From Streptomyces sp. 1331.2 (lineage in GTDB: Bacteria > Actinomycetota > Actinomycetes > Streptomycetales > Streptomycetaceae), in assembly GCF_900199205.1 (NCBI RefSeq), contig NZ_OBMJ01000001.1, positions 1,922,001-1,986,000 of the forward strand: a stretch of DNA of 64,000 nucleotides, given 5' to 3'. A model generated the notes under the pieces. It was not told the DNA's origin. It was given only the letters and a program-made list of their open reading frames with translations, and searched no databases. The position numbers and the translations under genes are program-made. Shown one piece after another: positions 17,155-26,119 of this stretch; position 1 is the first letter of the stretch, and the number at the start of each line of letters is the position of its first letter.

Positions 17155-17330
17155 GGGCCAATCGGAGGCATGGAGAGGAAGCCGGTGCGAGTCCGGCGCG
17201 GTCCCGCCACTGTCACCGGGGAGCACGCTCGGAACTATCGCCACGGCGGGCCGTCAGAAGCCGCTGGAAGGCCCGGGGGTGCGTCCGACCCGGAAGCCAG
17301 GAGACTCTCGGCCCCCGCTACGTCGATCCA
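17155..17330 (+). ncRNA. Cobalamin (adenosylcobalamin) riboswitch
   Basis: Cis-acting RNA that binds adenosylcobalamin and lowers expression of the downstream synthesis genes. Hallmarks are the GCCGGTGCGAGTCCGGC hairpin (17181-17197), the conserved CCGCCACTGT after it (about 17204-17213), and the B12 box AGCCAGGAGACTCTCGGC at 17295-17312. It precedes the cob operon on the same strand. The exact 3' boundary and whether it acts on translation or termination cannot be read reliably. Confidence 0.93.
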
Positions 17331-17362
17331 GGGCGCGGACCCTGAGTGAGGACACGCACGCG

Positions 17363-17464
17363 ATGCAGGCTGCCCCGCCCCGCCGAACTCCTGGCCACCT
17401 TCCGCCGGGCTGCCCCTCGCCGAGCATCCTTCCGCCGAGCTGCCTCTCGCCGTGCGGCCGGTGA
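17363..17464 (+). CDS. Candidate 33-residue leader peptide between riboswitch and cbiB
   Basis: An ATG frame of 33 codons starts about 30 nt after the riboswitch. Its TGA (17462-17464) overlaps GTG 17461 as GTGA, which would translationally couple it to cbiB. The peptide is Pro/Ser/Cys-rich (three Cys; repeated LPPGCPSPS and LPPSCLSPC). It is largely encoded by two near-identical 25-bp units at 17398-17422 and 17428-17452. The only Shine-Dalgarno candidate (GAGG) is about 12 nt upstream. Nothing comparable is known to me; it may be a spurious frame. Confidence 0.35.
   Translation: MQAAPPRRTPGHLPPGCPSPSILPPSCLSPCGR
17398..17452 (+). repeat. Two 25-bp direct repeats, 30-bp period, before cbiB
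   Basis: CCTTCCGCCGGGCTGCCCC-TCGCCG (17398-17422) and CCTTCCGCCGAGCTGCCTC-TCGCCG (17428-17452) differ at two positions. They lie in the leader just before cbiB. Confidence 0.8.
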
Positions 17465-18447
17465 CCGTCCGTCCGCGGGCCGGGCGCCCTGCGGTGCGCG
17501 CCGCCGCGTTCGCGCTGGGCGCCGTCGCGGGCTACGCCGCCGACGCCCGCTTCGCCGACCCGCGCCGGGGCCACCCGGTCGCCGTCTTCGGCAGCGCCGC
17601 GACCAGGCTGGAACGGCGCCTGTGGCGCGACGACCGTACGGCCGGCGCCGGGTACACGGCGCTGTGCGTGGGCGCGGTCGCGGCGGGCGCGCTCGCCCTG
17701 GACCGTACGGTGGGCCGGCGCCCGCTGGGCCGGGCCGCGCTGGCGGCGGCCGCGACCTGGACGGTGCTCGGCGGCACCTCGCTGACCAGGGAGGCGCGCA
17801 GCATCGGCCGCTCGCTGAAGGACGGCGACCTGCGGGCCGCGCGGGAGCGGCTGCCGCACCTGTGCGGGCGGGATCCGAGCGCGCTGGACGAGCAGCAGAT
17901 CGCCCGTGCGGTGGTCGAGTCGGTGGCCGAGAACACCGCCGACGCCGTGGTGAACGCCCTGGCCTGGGGCACCCTGGCGGGCACGCCCGGACTGCTGGCC
18001 TTCCGCGCGGTGAACACCCTGGACGCCATGGTGGGCCACCGCTCGCCGCGCTACGCCCGGTTCGGCTGGGCCTCGGCCCGGCTGGACGACGTGGCGGGCT
18101 GGCCGGGCGCCCGGCTGACGGCCCTGCTGACGGTCGCCGCCGCCCCGCACCCCCGGACCGCCTGGCGGGTGTGGCGGCGCGACGGCTCCGCGCACCCGAG
18201 CCCGAACGCGGGCCAGGCGGAGTCGGCCTTCGCGGGCGCGGTGGGGGTGCGGCTGGGCGGGACGCTCCGGTACGGCGAGAGGGTGGAGCACCGTCCGGTG
18301 CTGGGCGAGGAGCTGCGGCCGGTGACGGTGGACGACATCGAGCGGGCCTGTGCGCTCTCCCGGCGGGTGGGTGCGCTGGCGCTGGGTACGACGGTCGCGG
18401 GGCACGTCCTGCTGCGCGCGCTCCTGGGGAAGAGGGGAAGGGCATGA
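17461..18447 (+). CDS. cobD: Adenosylcobinamide-phosphate synthase (CobD/CbiB)
   Basis: Membrane protein that attaches the aminopropanol (phosphate) arm to adenosylcobyric acid. The roughly 328-aa protein contains family blocks [14 protein letters not shown] (near the N-terminus), [16 protein letters not shown] (about 160-175), [14 protein letters not shown] and [24 protein letters not shown]. There are several hydrophobic segments. The start is GTG 17461 (GTGA overlap with the leader frame) or GTG 17452; neither has a strong Shine-Dalgarno sequence. The 3' end overlaps cobQ by ATGA. Confidence 0.9.
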   Translation: MTVRPRAGRPAVRAAAFALGAVAGYAADARFADPRRGHPVAVFGSAATRLERRLWRDDRTAGAGYTALCVGAVAAGALALDRTVGRRPLGRAALAAAATWTVLGGTSLTREARSIGRSLKDGDLRAARERLPHLCGRDPSALDEQQIARAVVESVAENTADAVVNALAWGTLAGTPGLLAFRAVNTLDAMVGHRSPRYARFGWASARLDDVAGWPGARLTALLTVAAAPHPRTAWRVWRRDGSAHPSPNAGQAESAFAGAVGVRLGGTLRYGERVEHRPVLGEELRPVTVDDIERACALSRRVGALALGTTVAGHVLLRALLGKRGRA

Positions 18448-19958
18448 CGAACGCGCTGCTGGTCGCGGGGACGACCTCGGACGCGGGCAAGAGCGTGGTG
18501 ACGGCCGGCATCTGCCGCTGGCTGGCCCGCCAGGGCGTGCGGGTCGCGCCGTTCAAGGCACAGAACATGTCGCTGAACTCCTTCGTCACCGCCGACGGCG
18601 CCGAGATCGGCCGCGCCCAGGCGATGCAGGCGCAGGCGGCGCGGGTGGAGCCGGAGGCGGCGATGAACCCGGTGCTGCTGAAGCCCGGCGCCGACGGCCG
18701 CAGCCAGGTGGTGCTGCTGGGCAGGCCGGTCGCCGAGGTCGGCGCGCTGGACTACCGCGAGCGCAAGCCCGTCCTGCTGGAGCGCGCTCTGGAGTGCCTG
18801 GCGGATCTGCGCCGGCGGTACGAGGTGGTGGTCTGCGAGGGCGCGGGCTCGCCCGCCGAGATCAACCTGCGCGACCGCGACATCGCCAACATGGGCCTGG
18901 CCACGGCCGCCGGGCTGCCGGTGGTGGTGGTCGGGGACATCGACCGCGGCGGCGTGTTCGCGGCGATGTACGGGACGCTGGCGCTGCTGTCGGCGGAGGA
19001 CCAGCGGCACGTGGCGGGCTGGTTCGTCAACAAGTTCCGCGGCGACGCGCGGCTGCTCGCGCCCGGGCTGGAGATGCTGCACGGGCTGACCGGCCGTCCG
19101 GTGCTGGGCACCCTGCCGATGCTGCCCGGGCTCTGGCTGGACGCCGAGGACTCGCTGGACCTGTCCACCGTGGTGGACCGGGTCGACGGCCGCGGGCCGC
19201 TCGGCGCGGACGTGCTGCGGGTGGCCGTGGTGCGCTTCCCCCGGCTCTCCAACTTCACCGACCTGGACGCGCTGGCGCAGGAGCCGGGCGTACTGGTGCG
19301 CTGGGCGACCAGGCCGGAGGAGCTGGCCGACGCCGACCTGGTGGTGCTGCCCGGCACCCGGGCCACCGTGGCGGACCTCGCCTGGCTGCGCGAGCGCGAC
19401 CTGGAGCGGGCGCTGAAGGCGCGGGCGGCGGCCGGGCTGCCGATCCTCGGGGTGTGCGGCGGCTACCAGATGCTGGCGCGCGGGATCGTCGACGAGGTGG
19501 AGTCCAAGGCGGGCGCCGTGGACGGGCTCGGCCTGCTGCCGACGCAGGTGCGGTTCGGCGCCGAGAAGGTGCTGGCGCGGCCGGTCGGCGAGGCGTACGG
19601 GCAGCGGGTCGAGGGCTACGAGATCCACCACGGGGTGGTGACCGTGGAGGGGGGTACAGCCTTCCTGGACGGCTGCCGGGTCGGCTCGGTCTGGGGCACC
19701 ACCTGGCACGGCGCGCTGGAGAACGACGGCTTCCGCCGCGAACTCCTGCGCGAGGTCGCCGATTTGGCCGGGCGGGCGTTCGTGCCCGCGCCGGACACCT
19801 GCTTCGCCGCGGCCCGCGAGGGCCGGCTGGACCGGCTGGGCGACCTGATCGAGGAACACGCGGACACCGACGCGCTGTGGAAGCTGATCGAGGGCGGGGT
19901 GCCGGCGGCCGGATCGCTGCCGTTCCTGGCGCCCGGGGCACCTGGGAGTGACGCATGA
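18444..19958 (+). CDS. cobQ: Cobyric acid synthase (glutamine-dependent amidase)
   Basis: ATP- and glutamine-dependent amidation of four side chains of adenosylcobyrinic acid a,c-diamide. The 504-aa protein has an N-terminal dethiobiotin-synthetase-like ATP domain (GTTSDAGKS, residues 9-17; [25 protein letters not shown]). A class-I glutamine amidotransferase domain follows, with the nucleophile in GVCGGYQML (about 335) and the His in the GYEIHHGV segment (about 395). ATG 18444 follows GGGGAAGGGC and overlaps cobD; the stop overlaps the chelatase start at 19955. An in-frame extension to 17346 is not coding. Confidence 0.95.
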   Translation: MTNALLVAGTTSDAGKSVVTAGICRWLARQGVRVAPFKAQNMSLNSFVTADGAEIGRAQAMQAQAARVEPEAAMNPVLLKPGADGRSQVVLLGRPVAEVGALDYRERKPVLLERALECLADLRRRYEVVVCEGAGSPAEINLRDRDIANMGLATAAGLPVVVVGDIDRGGVFAAMYGTLALLSAEDQRHVAGWFVNKFRGDARLLAPGLEMLHGLTGRPVLGTLPMLPGLWLDAEDSLDLSTVVDRVDGRGPLGADVLRVAVVRFPRLSNFTDLDALAQEPGVLVRWATRPEELADADLVVLPGTRATVADLAWLRERDLERALKARAAAGLPILGVCGGYQMLARGIVDEVESKAGAVDGLGLLPTQVRFGAEKVLARPVGEAYGQRVEGYEIHHGVVTVEGGTAFLDGCRVGSVWGTTWHGALENDGFRRELLREVADLAGRAFVPAPDTCFAAAREGRLDRLGDLIEEHADTDALWKLIEGGVPAAGSLPFLAPGAPGSDA

Positions 19959-22054
19959 CCGATGTCCGCTATCCGTTCACCGCGATCGTCGGCATGGCCG
20001 ACCTGCGGCTCGGGCTGCTGCTGAACGCGGTCTCCCCGGCCGTGGGCGGCGTGCTGGTGCGTGGCGAGAAGGGCACCGCCAAGTCGACCATGGTGCGCGC
20101 GCTGGCCGGGCTGCTGCCGTCCATCGCCGCCGTGGACGGCTGCCGCTTCGCCTGCGACCCGGCCGCGCCCGACCCGCAGTGCCCGGACGGGCCGCACAGC
20201 ACCTCCGGGACACACCAACGCCCGTCCCAGCTGGTCGAGTTGCCGGTCGGCGTGGCCGAGGACCGGATCGTCGGCTCGCTCGACCTGGAGCGCGCGCTGA
20301 CCGACGGTGTCAAGGCGTACGAGCCCGGGCTGCTCGCCAAGGCGCACCGCGGCGTGCTCTACATCGACGAGGTCAACCTGCTCCAGGACCACGTGGTGGA
20401 CCTGCTGCTGGATGCCGCCGCGATGGGCCGCTCGTACGTCGAGCGCGAGGGCGTCTCGGTGCGGCACGCGGCCCGGTTCCTGCTGGTCGGCACGATGAAC
20501 CCGGAGGAGGGCGAGCTGCGGCCGCAGCTGCTCGACCGCTTCGGCCTGACCGTGGAGATCGCCGCCACCCGGGATCCGGCCGAGCGGGCCGAGGTGGTCC
20601 GGCGCCGGCTCGCCTACGACGCGGACCCGGCCGGCTTCGCCGCGCGGTTCGCCGAGCAGGAGCGGGCACTCGCCGAACACATCACCGCGGCGCGGGAGTT
20701 GCTGCCCAAGGTCGAGCTGACGGAGGTGGCGCTGCGTCAGATCACCGCCGTGTGCGCGGCGTTCGAGGTGGACGGGCTGCGCGCGGACATCGTGATGGCC
20801 CGCACCGCCGTGGCCCTCGCTGCCTGGGACGGGCGCACCGAGGTGCTGGAGGAGGACGTCCGCAAGGCCGCCCAGCTGGCGCTGCCGCACCGGCGCCGGC
20901 GCAACCCCTTCGACGCGCCGGGGCTGGACGAGGAGCAGCTAGACCGGACGCTGGAGGAGCACGCCCAGCAGGACGATCCCGAGCCGGAGCCCGAGGGCGA
21001 CGGCGGCGGTGACGGTGGCGGCGACGGCGACGGTCCCGGCGACGACGGCCCGGACGGTGGCGGCCCGGACGGTGGGGGTGCCCCCGAGCCGTCCGACGGC
21101 GGCGCCCCGGAGGCGTCCGCACCGGACGCCGACTCCGCCGACTCCGCCGGCGAGCAGCCGCAGCAGCCCGTACCCGCCCAACAGCCCGCCCCCGCACGGG
21201 AGTCGGCGCCCGTCGCGGCCGGCGACCCGTACCGGACCAAGCTGTTCACCGTCCGGGGCACCGGCCACGGCGCCCAGGGGCGCCGATCCCCCGCCGAGAC
21301 CACCGGCGGGCACACCATCCGCGCCCGCCGGCCGCAGGGCGCGCTCGGCCGGCTGCACCTGACCGCCACCCTGCAGGCCGCCGCGCCGCACCAGGTGGCG
21401 CGCGGGCGCAGCGGTCGGGCGCTGGTGCTGCAGAAGGACGACTTCCGCGAACAGGTGCGCCAGGGACGGGAGTCCAACCTGGTGCTGTTCGTGGTCGACG
21501 CCTCCGGCTCGATGGCCGCCCGGCAGCGGATGACCGCCGTCAAGGGCGCGGTGCTGTCGCTGCTGATGGACGCCTACCAGCGCCGCGACAAGATCGGCAT
21601 GATCACCTTCCGCGGCTCGGGCGCCGAACTGGCACTGCCGCCCACCTCCTCGGTGGAGGTCGGCGCGGCCCGGCTGGAGTCGCTGCCCACCGGCGGCCGG
21701 ACCCCGCTGGCCGCCGGGCTGCTGCGCGCCCACGAGGTGCTGCGGGTCGAGCGGCTGCGCGACCCCAGCCGGCGCCCGTTGCTGGTCGTGGTGACCGACG
21801 GCCGGGCCACCGGCGGGCGGGACGCGCTCGCCCAGTCCCACCGCGCGGCCGCGCTGTTCGCCGCGCAGGGCACCGCGAGCGTGGTGCTGGACTGCGAGTC
21901 CGGCCCGGTCCGGCTGGGCCTGGCCCGCACCCTGGCCGGGCAGCTCGGCGGCAGCGCCGTCAGCCTGGACGAGCTGCGCGCCGAGGGCGTGGCCTCGCTC
22001 GTCCGCGAGAACCGTTCCGTGAACCCCACCCGTTCGATGCGAAAGGCGGCCTGA
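19955..22054 (+). CDS. Fused ChlI/ChlD-type chelatase subunit (putative cobalt chelatase)
   Basis: AAA+/vWA protein assisting metal insertion, here most likely cobalt into the corrin ring with a CobN partner encoded elsewhere. In the 699-aa protein the AAA+ domain (1-320) has Walker [10 protein letters not shown] (37-45), Walker [11 protein letters not shown] and sensor [18 protein letters not shown]. An Asp/Gly/Pro-rich linker spans about 335-425. The vWA domain (about 500-690) has the MIDAS motif VDASGSMAA (D about 515) and [10 protein letters not shown]. The fusion of I- and D-type subunits through an acidic linker is typical of actinobacteria. It overlaps cobQ by 4 nt; cobO follows after 6 nt. 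cobN is absent from this window. Confidence 0.9.
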   Translation: MTDVRYPFTAIVGMADLRLGLLLNAVSPAVGGVLVRGEKGTAKSTMVRALAGLLPSIAAVDGCRFACDPAAPDPQCPDGPHSTSGTHQRPSQLVELPVGVAEDRIVGSLDLERALTDGVKAYEPGLLAKAHRGVLYIDEVNLLQDHVVDLLLDAAAMGRSYVEREGVSVRHAARFLLVGTMNPEEGELRPQLLDRFGLTVEIAATRDPAERAEVVRRRLAYDADPAGFAARFAEQERALAEHITAARELLPKVELTEVALRQITAVCAAFEVDGLRADIVMARTAVALAAWDGRTEVLEEDVRKAAQLALPHRRRRNPFDAPGLDEEQLDRTLEEHAQQDDPEPEPEGDGGGDGGGDGDGPGDDGPDGGGPDGGGAPEPSDGGAPEASAPDADSADSAGEQPQQPVPAQQPAPARESAPVAAGDPYRTKLFTVRGTGHGAQGRRSPAETTGGHTIRARRPQGALGRLHLTATLQAAAPHQVARGRSGRALVLQKDDFREQVRQGRESNLVLFVVDASGSMAARQRMTAVKGAVLSLLMDAYQRRDKIGMITFRGSGAELALPPTSSVEVGAARLESLPTGGRTPLAAGLLRAHEVLRVERLRDPSRRPLLVVVTDGRATGGRDALAQSHRAAALFAAQGTASVVLDCESGPVRLGLARTLAGQLGGSAVSLDELRAEGVASLVRENRSVNPTRSMRKAA

Positions 22055-22060
22055 GCCGAC

Positions 22061-22666
22061 ATGCCCAAGGGTGTCCCCGAGAGCGTTCCCGACGACGGCC
22101 TGACCACCCGCCAGCGCCGTACGCTGCCGATCACCGCCGTGCACACCGGCCCCGGCAAGGGCAAGTCCACGGCCGCGTTCGGCATGGCGCTGCGGGCCTG
22201 GAACCAGGGCTGGCCGGTCGGGGTGTTCCAGTTCGTGAAGTCCGCCAAGTGGAAGGTCGGCGAGGAGAACGCGCTGCGCGTCCTCGGCGCCTCCGGCGAG
22301 GGCGGCACCGTCGACTGGCACAAGATGGGCTCCGGCTGGTCCTGGATCCAGCGCTCCGCCGAGCAGGAGATGACCAGCCAGGAGGCGGCCAAGGAGGGCT
22401 GGGAGCAGGTCAAGCGCGACCTCGCGGCCGAGACCTACCGCTTCTACGTGCTCGACGAGTTCACCTACCCGATGCACTGGGGGTGGATCGACCCGGAGGA
22501 GGTGGTGGCCGTGCTCAAGGACCGCCCGGGCAGCCAGCACGTCGTCATCACCGGCCGGTACGCGCCCGAGGCGCTGACCGGATTCGCCGACCTGGTCACC
22601 GAGATGACCAAGGTCAAGCACCCCATGGACGCCGGCCGCAAGGGCCAGCGCGGTATCGAGTGGTGA
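22061..22666 (+). CDS. cobO: Cob(I)yrinic acid a,c-diamide adenosyltransferase
   Basis: Transfers the adenosyl group of ATP to cob(I)alamin precursors, giving adenosylcobyrinic acid a,c-diamide. The 201-aa protein shows the CobO/BtuR P-loop HTGPGKGKSTAAFG (residues 28-41), the VGVFQFVKSAKWKVGE segment and VLDEFTYPMHWGWI (family Walker-B-like block). The C-terminus ends KHPMDAGRKGQRGIEW. It lies in the cob operon; the stop is 4 nt before the TTG of cobB. Confidence 0.95.
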   Translation: MPKGVPESVPDDGLTTRQRRTLPITAVHTGPGKGKSTAAFGMALRAWNQGWPVGVFQFVKSAKWKVGEENALRVLGASGEGGTVDWHKMGSGWSWIQRSAEQEMTSQEAAKEGWEQVKRDLAAETYRFYVLDEFTYPMHWGWIDPEEVVAVLKDRPGSQHVVITGRYAPEALTGFADLVTEMTKVKHPMDAGRKGQRGIEW

Positions 22667-22670
22667 CCCC

Positions 22671-24068
22671 TTGAGCAACGTCCCCGCGCACGCCCGCGTG
22701 AACATCCCCCGTCTGGTCGTCGCCGCGCCCTCCTCGGGCGCCGGGAAGACCACCGTCGCCACCGGACTGATCGCCGCGATGGCCGCGCGCGGGCTGACGG
22801 TGTCGCCGCACAAGGTCGGCCCCGACTACATCGACCCGGGCTACCACGCACTCGCCGCCGGGCGCCCGGGCCGCAACCTGGACGCCTTCCTGTGCGGGCC
22901 CGAGCGGATCGCCCCGCTGTTCCTGCACGGCGCGGCGGGGGCGGACGTCGCGGTCGTCGAGGGCGTCATGGGCCTGTTCGACGGGGCGTCCGGGCGCGGG
23001 GAGCTGGCGTCCACCGCGCACGTGGCCAAGCTGCTGCGGGCGCCGGTGGTGCTGGTGGTGGACGGCTCCTCGCAGTCCCGCTCGGTGGCGGCCCTCGTGC
23101 ACGGCTTCGCCTCCTGGGATCCGCAGGTGCGGCTCGCCGGGGTGATCCTCAACCGGGTCGCCTCCGACCGGCACGAGCAACTGCTGCGCGAGGCCCTGGA
23201 GGAGGGCTCCGGCGTGCCGGTGCTGGGCGCACTGCGCCGCTCGGCCGCGGTCGCCACGCCCTCCCGCCACCTCGGGCTGATCCCGGCGGTGGAGCGCTCG
23301 GCGGAGGCGCTGAAGGCCGTCGCCGACATGGGCGAGCTGGTCGGCTCCTCCGTCGACCTCGAAGCTGTGCTGGAACTCGCCCGCACGGCACCCGAGTTGG
23401 ACGCCGAACCGTGGGCGCCCTCGGCCGAGGTCGATCCCGTGGCCGGGCGGCCGCGGATCGCCGTGGCCGGCGGCGCGGCGTTCTCCTTCTCCTACGCCGA
23501 GAACGCCGAACTGCTCGGCGCGGCCGGGGCGGAGGTGGTCCCCTTCGACCCGCTGCACGCCTCCGCGCTCCCGGAGGGGACGGCCGGACTCGTCATCGGC
23601 GGCGGCTTCCCCGAGCTGTACGTCCGAGAGTTGAGCGGCAACGCCGAACTGCGCTCGGCCATCGCCGCGTTCGCCGCCTCGGGCGGGCCGATCGCCGCCG
23701 AGTGCGCCGGACTGCTCTACCTGGGGCGGGAGTTGGACGGCCTGCCGATGTGCGGCGTACTGGCCGCCGACGCCCGGATGACCGAACGGCTCACCCTCGG
23801 CTACCGGGAGGCCGTCGCCCTGCACGACTCCCCCCTCGCCGCGGCCGGCACCCGGCTGCGCGGCCACGAGTTCCACCGGACGGTCTGCGAACCGGGCGCG
23901 GGCGAACACCCCGCCTGGGGCTGGCACCTGCCCACCGGCCCGCGCACGGAGGGCTTCGCCGGCACCAACGTGCACGCCTCGTACCTGCACCTGCACTGGG
24001 CGGGGGCGCCGGGGGTGGCCTCCTCCTTCGCGGCCGCTGCGGCGGACTACGAAAGCCGCACCCGCTGA
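22671..24068 (+). CDS. cobB: Cobyrinate a,c-diamide synthase
   Basis: Glutamine-dependent amidation of the a and c carboxylates of cobyrinic acid. The roughly 465-aa protein has a dethiobiotin-synthetase-like domain (APSSGAGKTTVATGL, residues 19-33; HKVGPDYIDPGYH; GVMGLFDGASG). A C-terminal glutamine amidotransferase domain has nucleophile region AAECAGLLYLG and terminal ASYLHLHW. The start is TTG 22671 or GTG 22698 (MNIPRLVV); both are in frame and the second would match the family length slightly better. It is the last gene of the operon; the IS element begins 13 nt after the stop. Confidence 0.94.
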   Translation: MSNVPAHARVNIPRLVVAAPSSGAGKTTVATGLIAAMAARGLTVSPHKVGPDYIDPGYHALAAGRPGRNLDAFLCGPERIAPLFLHGAAGADVAVVEGVMGLFDGASGRGELASTAHVAKLLRAPVVLVVDGSSQSRSVAALVHGFASWDPQVRLAGVILNRVASDRHEQLLREALEEGSGVPVLGALRRSAAVATPSRHLGLIPAVERSAEALKAVADMGELVGSSVDLEAVLELARTAPELDAEPWAPSAEVDPVAGRPRIAVAGGAAFSFSYAENAELLGAAGAEVVPFDPLHASALPEGTAGLVIGGGFPELYVRELSGNAELRSAIAAFAASGGPIAAECAGLLYLGRELDGLPMCGVLAADARMTERLTLGYREAVALHDSPLAAAGTRLRGHEFHRTVCEPGAGEHPAWGWHLPTGPRTEGFAGTNVHASYLHLHWAGAPGVASSFAAAAADYESRTR

Positions 24069-24131
24069 AAGCCGTGCGTCCTAGTAGGGCTTGGTCAGGT
24101 CGGTGCCGTGGTGGCGTGTCCTGGGGAGTAG

Positions 24132-25415
24132 GTGGCGCGTTGTTGGTGTGTGACACCTGGGGAGATGGCCGAGGTCCGGGAGGACCTGGAGGCGTTCACG
24201 GCGGGGTTGTTCGAAGCGTTCACGCGTGCTGACCAGCGGCGTTGGGGGCAGGCGTACGTGCGTGGGCTGCTCCTGGACGGCAAGCGGAAGTCGGTGGAGC
24301 CGATGGCCGCGCGGCTCGGGGAGGACGGAAACCGGCAGGCTCTCGCGCACTTCGTCACGACAAGCCCCTGGGATCCGGCGCATGTCCGGGCCCGTTTGTC
24401 CTGGAGGATGCAGGACGCCATCGATCCGACCGCGCTGATCATCGACGACACGGGGTTCCTCAAGGACGGCGACGCGTCGGCGTGTGTGTCGCGGCAGTAC
24501 ACCGGAACCGCGGGCAAGGTCACCAACTGCCAAGTGGGCGTCTCGCTCCACTTGGCCCGTGACCACGCCTCGGCGCCGGTCAACTGGCGGCTGTTCCTCC
24601 CCGCGTCCTGGGACCCCGAATCGACGAAGGCCGACCCGGACAAGGTCGCCCGGCGAGACCGGTGCGGCATCCCCGCAGGCCTGGGCCACGTGGAGAAGTG
24701 GCAGCTGGCCCTGGACATGATCGACGAGACCCGGTGCTGGGGTGTCCACGTCCCGCTCGCCATCGCCGACGCCGGATACGGCGACGCCGCGGCCTTCCGC
24801 CTCGGCCTCCAGCAACGCGGCCTGCACTACGTGCTGGGGATCTCCACCACGCCGACCGCGCACCCTGCCGAAGCCCGGCCCGTCACGCCCGCCTACAGCG
24901 GCACCGGCCGGCCGCCGGTGGCGAAGTACCCGGACAAGGCCCGCAGTGTGAAGGACCTGGCCATCGCTGCCGGGCCGAAAGCGGCCAGGCCGGTGTCGTG
25001 GCGGGAGGGGTCGCGCCCAGGCAAGGCGAAGAGCGGCTTCAAGCGGATGTATTCGCGCTTCGTGGCGCTGCGGATCCGCCCGGCCGGACGCGAGATCCGC
25101 GACGCCACCGAGGGCGTGGAGCTGGCCGAGTGCTGGCTGCTGGCCGAATGGCCCGCCAAGGAAGCCGAGCCGGTCCAGTTCTGGCTCTCGAACCTGCCCG
25201 CCGACACCCCGCTGACCACTCTGGTGCGAATGGCCAAGCTCCGCTGGCGGATCGAGCACGACTACCGGGAGATGAAACAGGCCCTCGGCCTGGCCCACTT
25301 CGAGGGCCGCACGTTCACCGGCTGGCATCACCACGTCACGCTCGTCTCTCTCGCCCACGCGTTCTGCACCCTGCGCAGACTGGCCACCGCCCCAAAAGAC
25401 GCGGGGCCGGCCTGA
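24132..25415 (+). CDS. IS701-like DDE transposase (0-frame product; possible -1 frameshift to 25516)
   Basis: Cut-and-paste transposase of the element. In the 427-aa 0-frame product the catalytic acidic residues are expected in LIIDDTGFLKDG (about 103), AIADAGYGD (about 212) and the RIEHDYREMKQALGL block (about 372). The start may be GTG 24132, GTG 24150 or ATG 24165. The 0-frame ends soon after LRRLATAPKDAGPA. The -1 frame continues for 39 further codons with family-like sequence (LYQVVRELQ, CPTCHRDIP) to a TGA at 25514-25516. The slippery heptamer C CCA AAA lies at 25391-25397 in the right phase. So the gene is either frameshifted by programme or damaged. Confidence 0.85.
   Translation: MARCWCVTPGEMAEVREDLEAFTAGLFEAFTRADQRRWGQAYVRGLLLDGKRKSVEPMAARLGEDGNRQALAHFVTTSPWDPAHVRARLSWRMQDAIDPTALIIDDTGFLKDGDASACVSRQYTGTAGKVTNCQVGVSLHLARDHASAPVNWRLFLPASWDPESTKADPDKVARRDRCGIPAGLGHVEKWQLALDMIDETRCWGVHVPLAIADAGYGDAAAFRLGLQQRGLHYVLGISTTPTAHPAEARPVTPAYSGTGRPPVAKYPDKARSVKDLAIAAGPKAARPVSWREGSRPGKAKSGFKRMYSRFVALRIRPAGREIRDATEGVELAECWLLAEWPAKEAEPVQFWLSNLPADTPLTTLVRMAKLRWRIEHDYREMKQALGLAHFEGRTFTGWHHHVTLVSLAHAFCTLRRLATAPKDAGPA
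25391..25397 (+). promoter_or_regulatory. Candidate -1 ribosomal slippery site CCCAAAA in the transposase
   Basis: The 0-frame codons are CCA AAA preceded by C, the X XXY YYZ arrangement. A -1 slip opens the conserved C-terminal extension to 25516. No strong downstream structure was verified. Confidence 0.45.
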
Positions 25416-25527
25416 GCCTCTACCAAGTCGTCCGCGAGCTCCAGATCCTTCTGGCGACCTGGGCCGGCGCCTGCCCCACCTGCCACCGCGACATACCCAC
25501 ACGAAAACAGACCTGACCAAGCCCTAC

Positions 25528-25543
25528 TAGGATGCCGCGCATG
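25528..25543 (+). promoter_or_regulatory. Leaderless -10 TAGGAT rebuilt at the IS junction
   Basis: TAGGAT (25528-25533), then 7 nt, then ATG 25541. The TAG comes from the CTAG target duplication, so the -10 survives. Everything upstream, including the original -35 region, is now IS DNA. Confidence 0.5.
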
Positions 25544-26101
25544 AATGTGATCGTCCTCAACGGGGGCTCCAGCTCCGGCAAGTCGAGCATCGCCCGCTGC
25601 CTGCAGGAGCTGCTGCCGGAGCCGTGGCTGCACCTCGGCGCGGACACCATGGTCGACGCGCTGCCGCCCTCGCTGCGCGGTGACGGCGGCGACGGCGGCG
25701 GCAGCGGCGGCATCAGCGGCCTGGAGGGCGGGGACGGCACGGTGGAGGTCGGGCCCGTCTTCGCCGCGCTGGACGCCGCCTGGACGCTCGGGGTGGCGGC
25801 GATGGCCCGCGCCGGCGCCCGGATCGTGGTGGACGAGGTGTTCCTCGGCACCACCGCCTCGCAGGCCCGCTGGCGCGCCGCTCTGGAGGGCCTGTCCGTG
25901 CTCTGGGTCGGCGTACGCTGCGACCCGGCGGTGGCCGCGGCCCGGGAGGCCGCCCGTGGCGACCGGGTCACCGGGATGGCCGCCGCGCAGGCCGAGGCGG
26001 TGCACGAGGGCGTCACGTACGACCTGGTCGTGGACACCTCGCGGGCCTCGGCGGCGGAGTGCTCCGGACTGATCGCCGAGCGCGTCCTGGCGCTCGGCTG
26101 A
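25541..26101 (+). CDS. Chloramphenicol phosphotransferase-like P-loop kinase
   Basis: Small (186-aa) P-loop protein of the CPT family, whose founding member phosphorylates chloramphenicol in a producer; here the substrate is unknown. The Walker A block is [16 protein letters not shown] (residues 7-22), followed by [16 protein letters not shown] Gly-rich insertion ([14 protein letters not shown]) sits near 47-60 and VVDEVFLG near 102 could be the substrate-side Asp region. The ATG at 25541 is preferred over ATG 25532 because of the leaderless -10 spacing. An IS element has landed in its promoter. It is convergent with the kinase gene, with only 18 bp between stops. Confidence 0.8.
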   Translation: MNVIVLNGGSSSGKSSIARCLQELLPEPWLHLGADTMVDALPPSLRGDGGDGGGSGGISGLEGGDGTVEVGPVFAALDAAWTLGVAAMARAGARIVVDEVFLGTTASQARWRAALEGLSVLWVGVRCDPAVAAAREAARGDRVTGMAAAQAEAVHEGVTYDLVVDTSRASAAECSGLIAERVLALG

Positions 26102-26119
26102 CCGGTCCCCGGGGGTCTC

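Larger units (their letters stand above)
24081..25530. mobile_element. IS701-family insertion sequence with CTAG target duplication
   Basis: The ends CTAGTAGGGCTTGGTCAGGT (24081-24100) and its exact reverse complement (25511-25530) enclose one transposase gene. CTAG at each edge fits a 4-bp target duplication, so the element proper is about 24085-25526. The perfect ends suggest a recent, possibly still mobile copy. It lies just after cobB and exactly in the -10 region of the next gene; the duplication restores TAGGAT there. Confidence 0.9.

Noticed and set aside
17346..18443. Upstream extension of cobQ to 17346
   Set aside because: It runs through cobD in another frame. cobQ has a good ATG and Shine-Dalgarno at 18444.
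20990..21200. Gly/Asp-rich repeats in the chelatase gene
   Set aside because: They encode the expected flexible linker between AAA+ and vWA domains, not a separate element.
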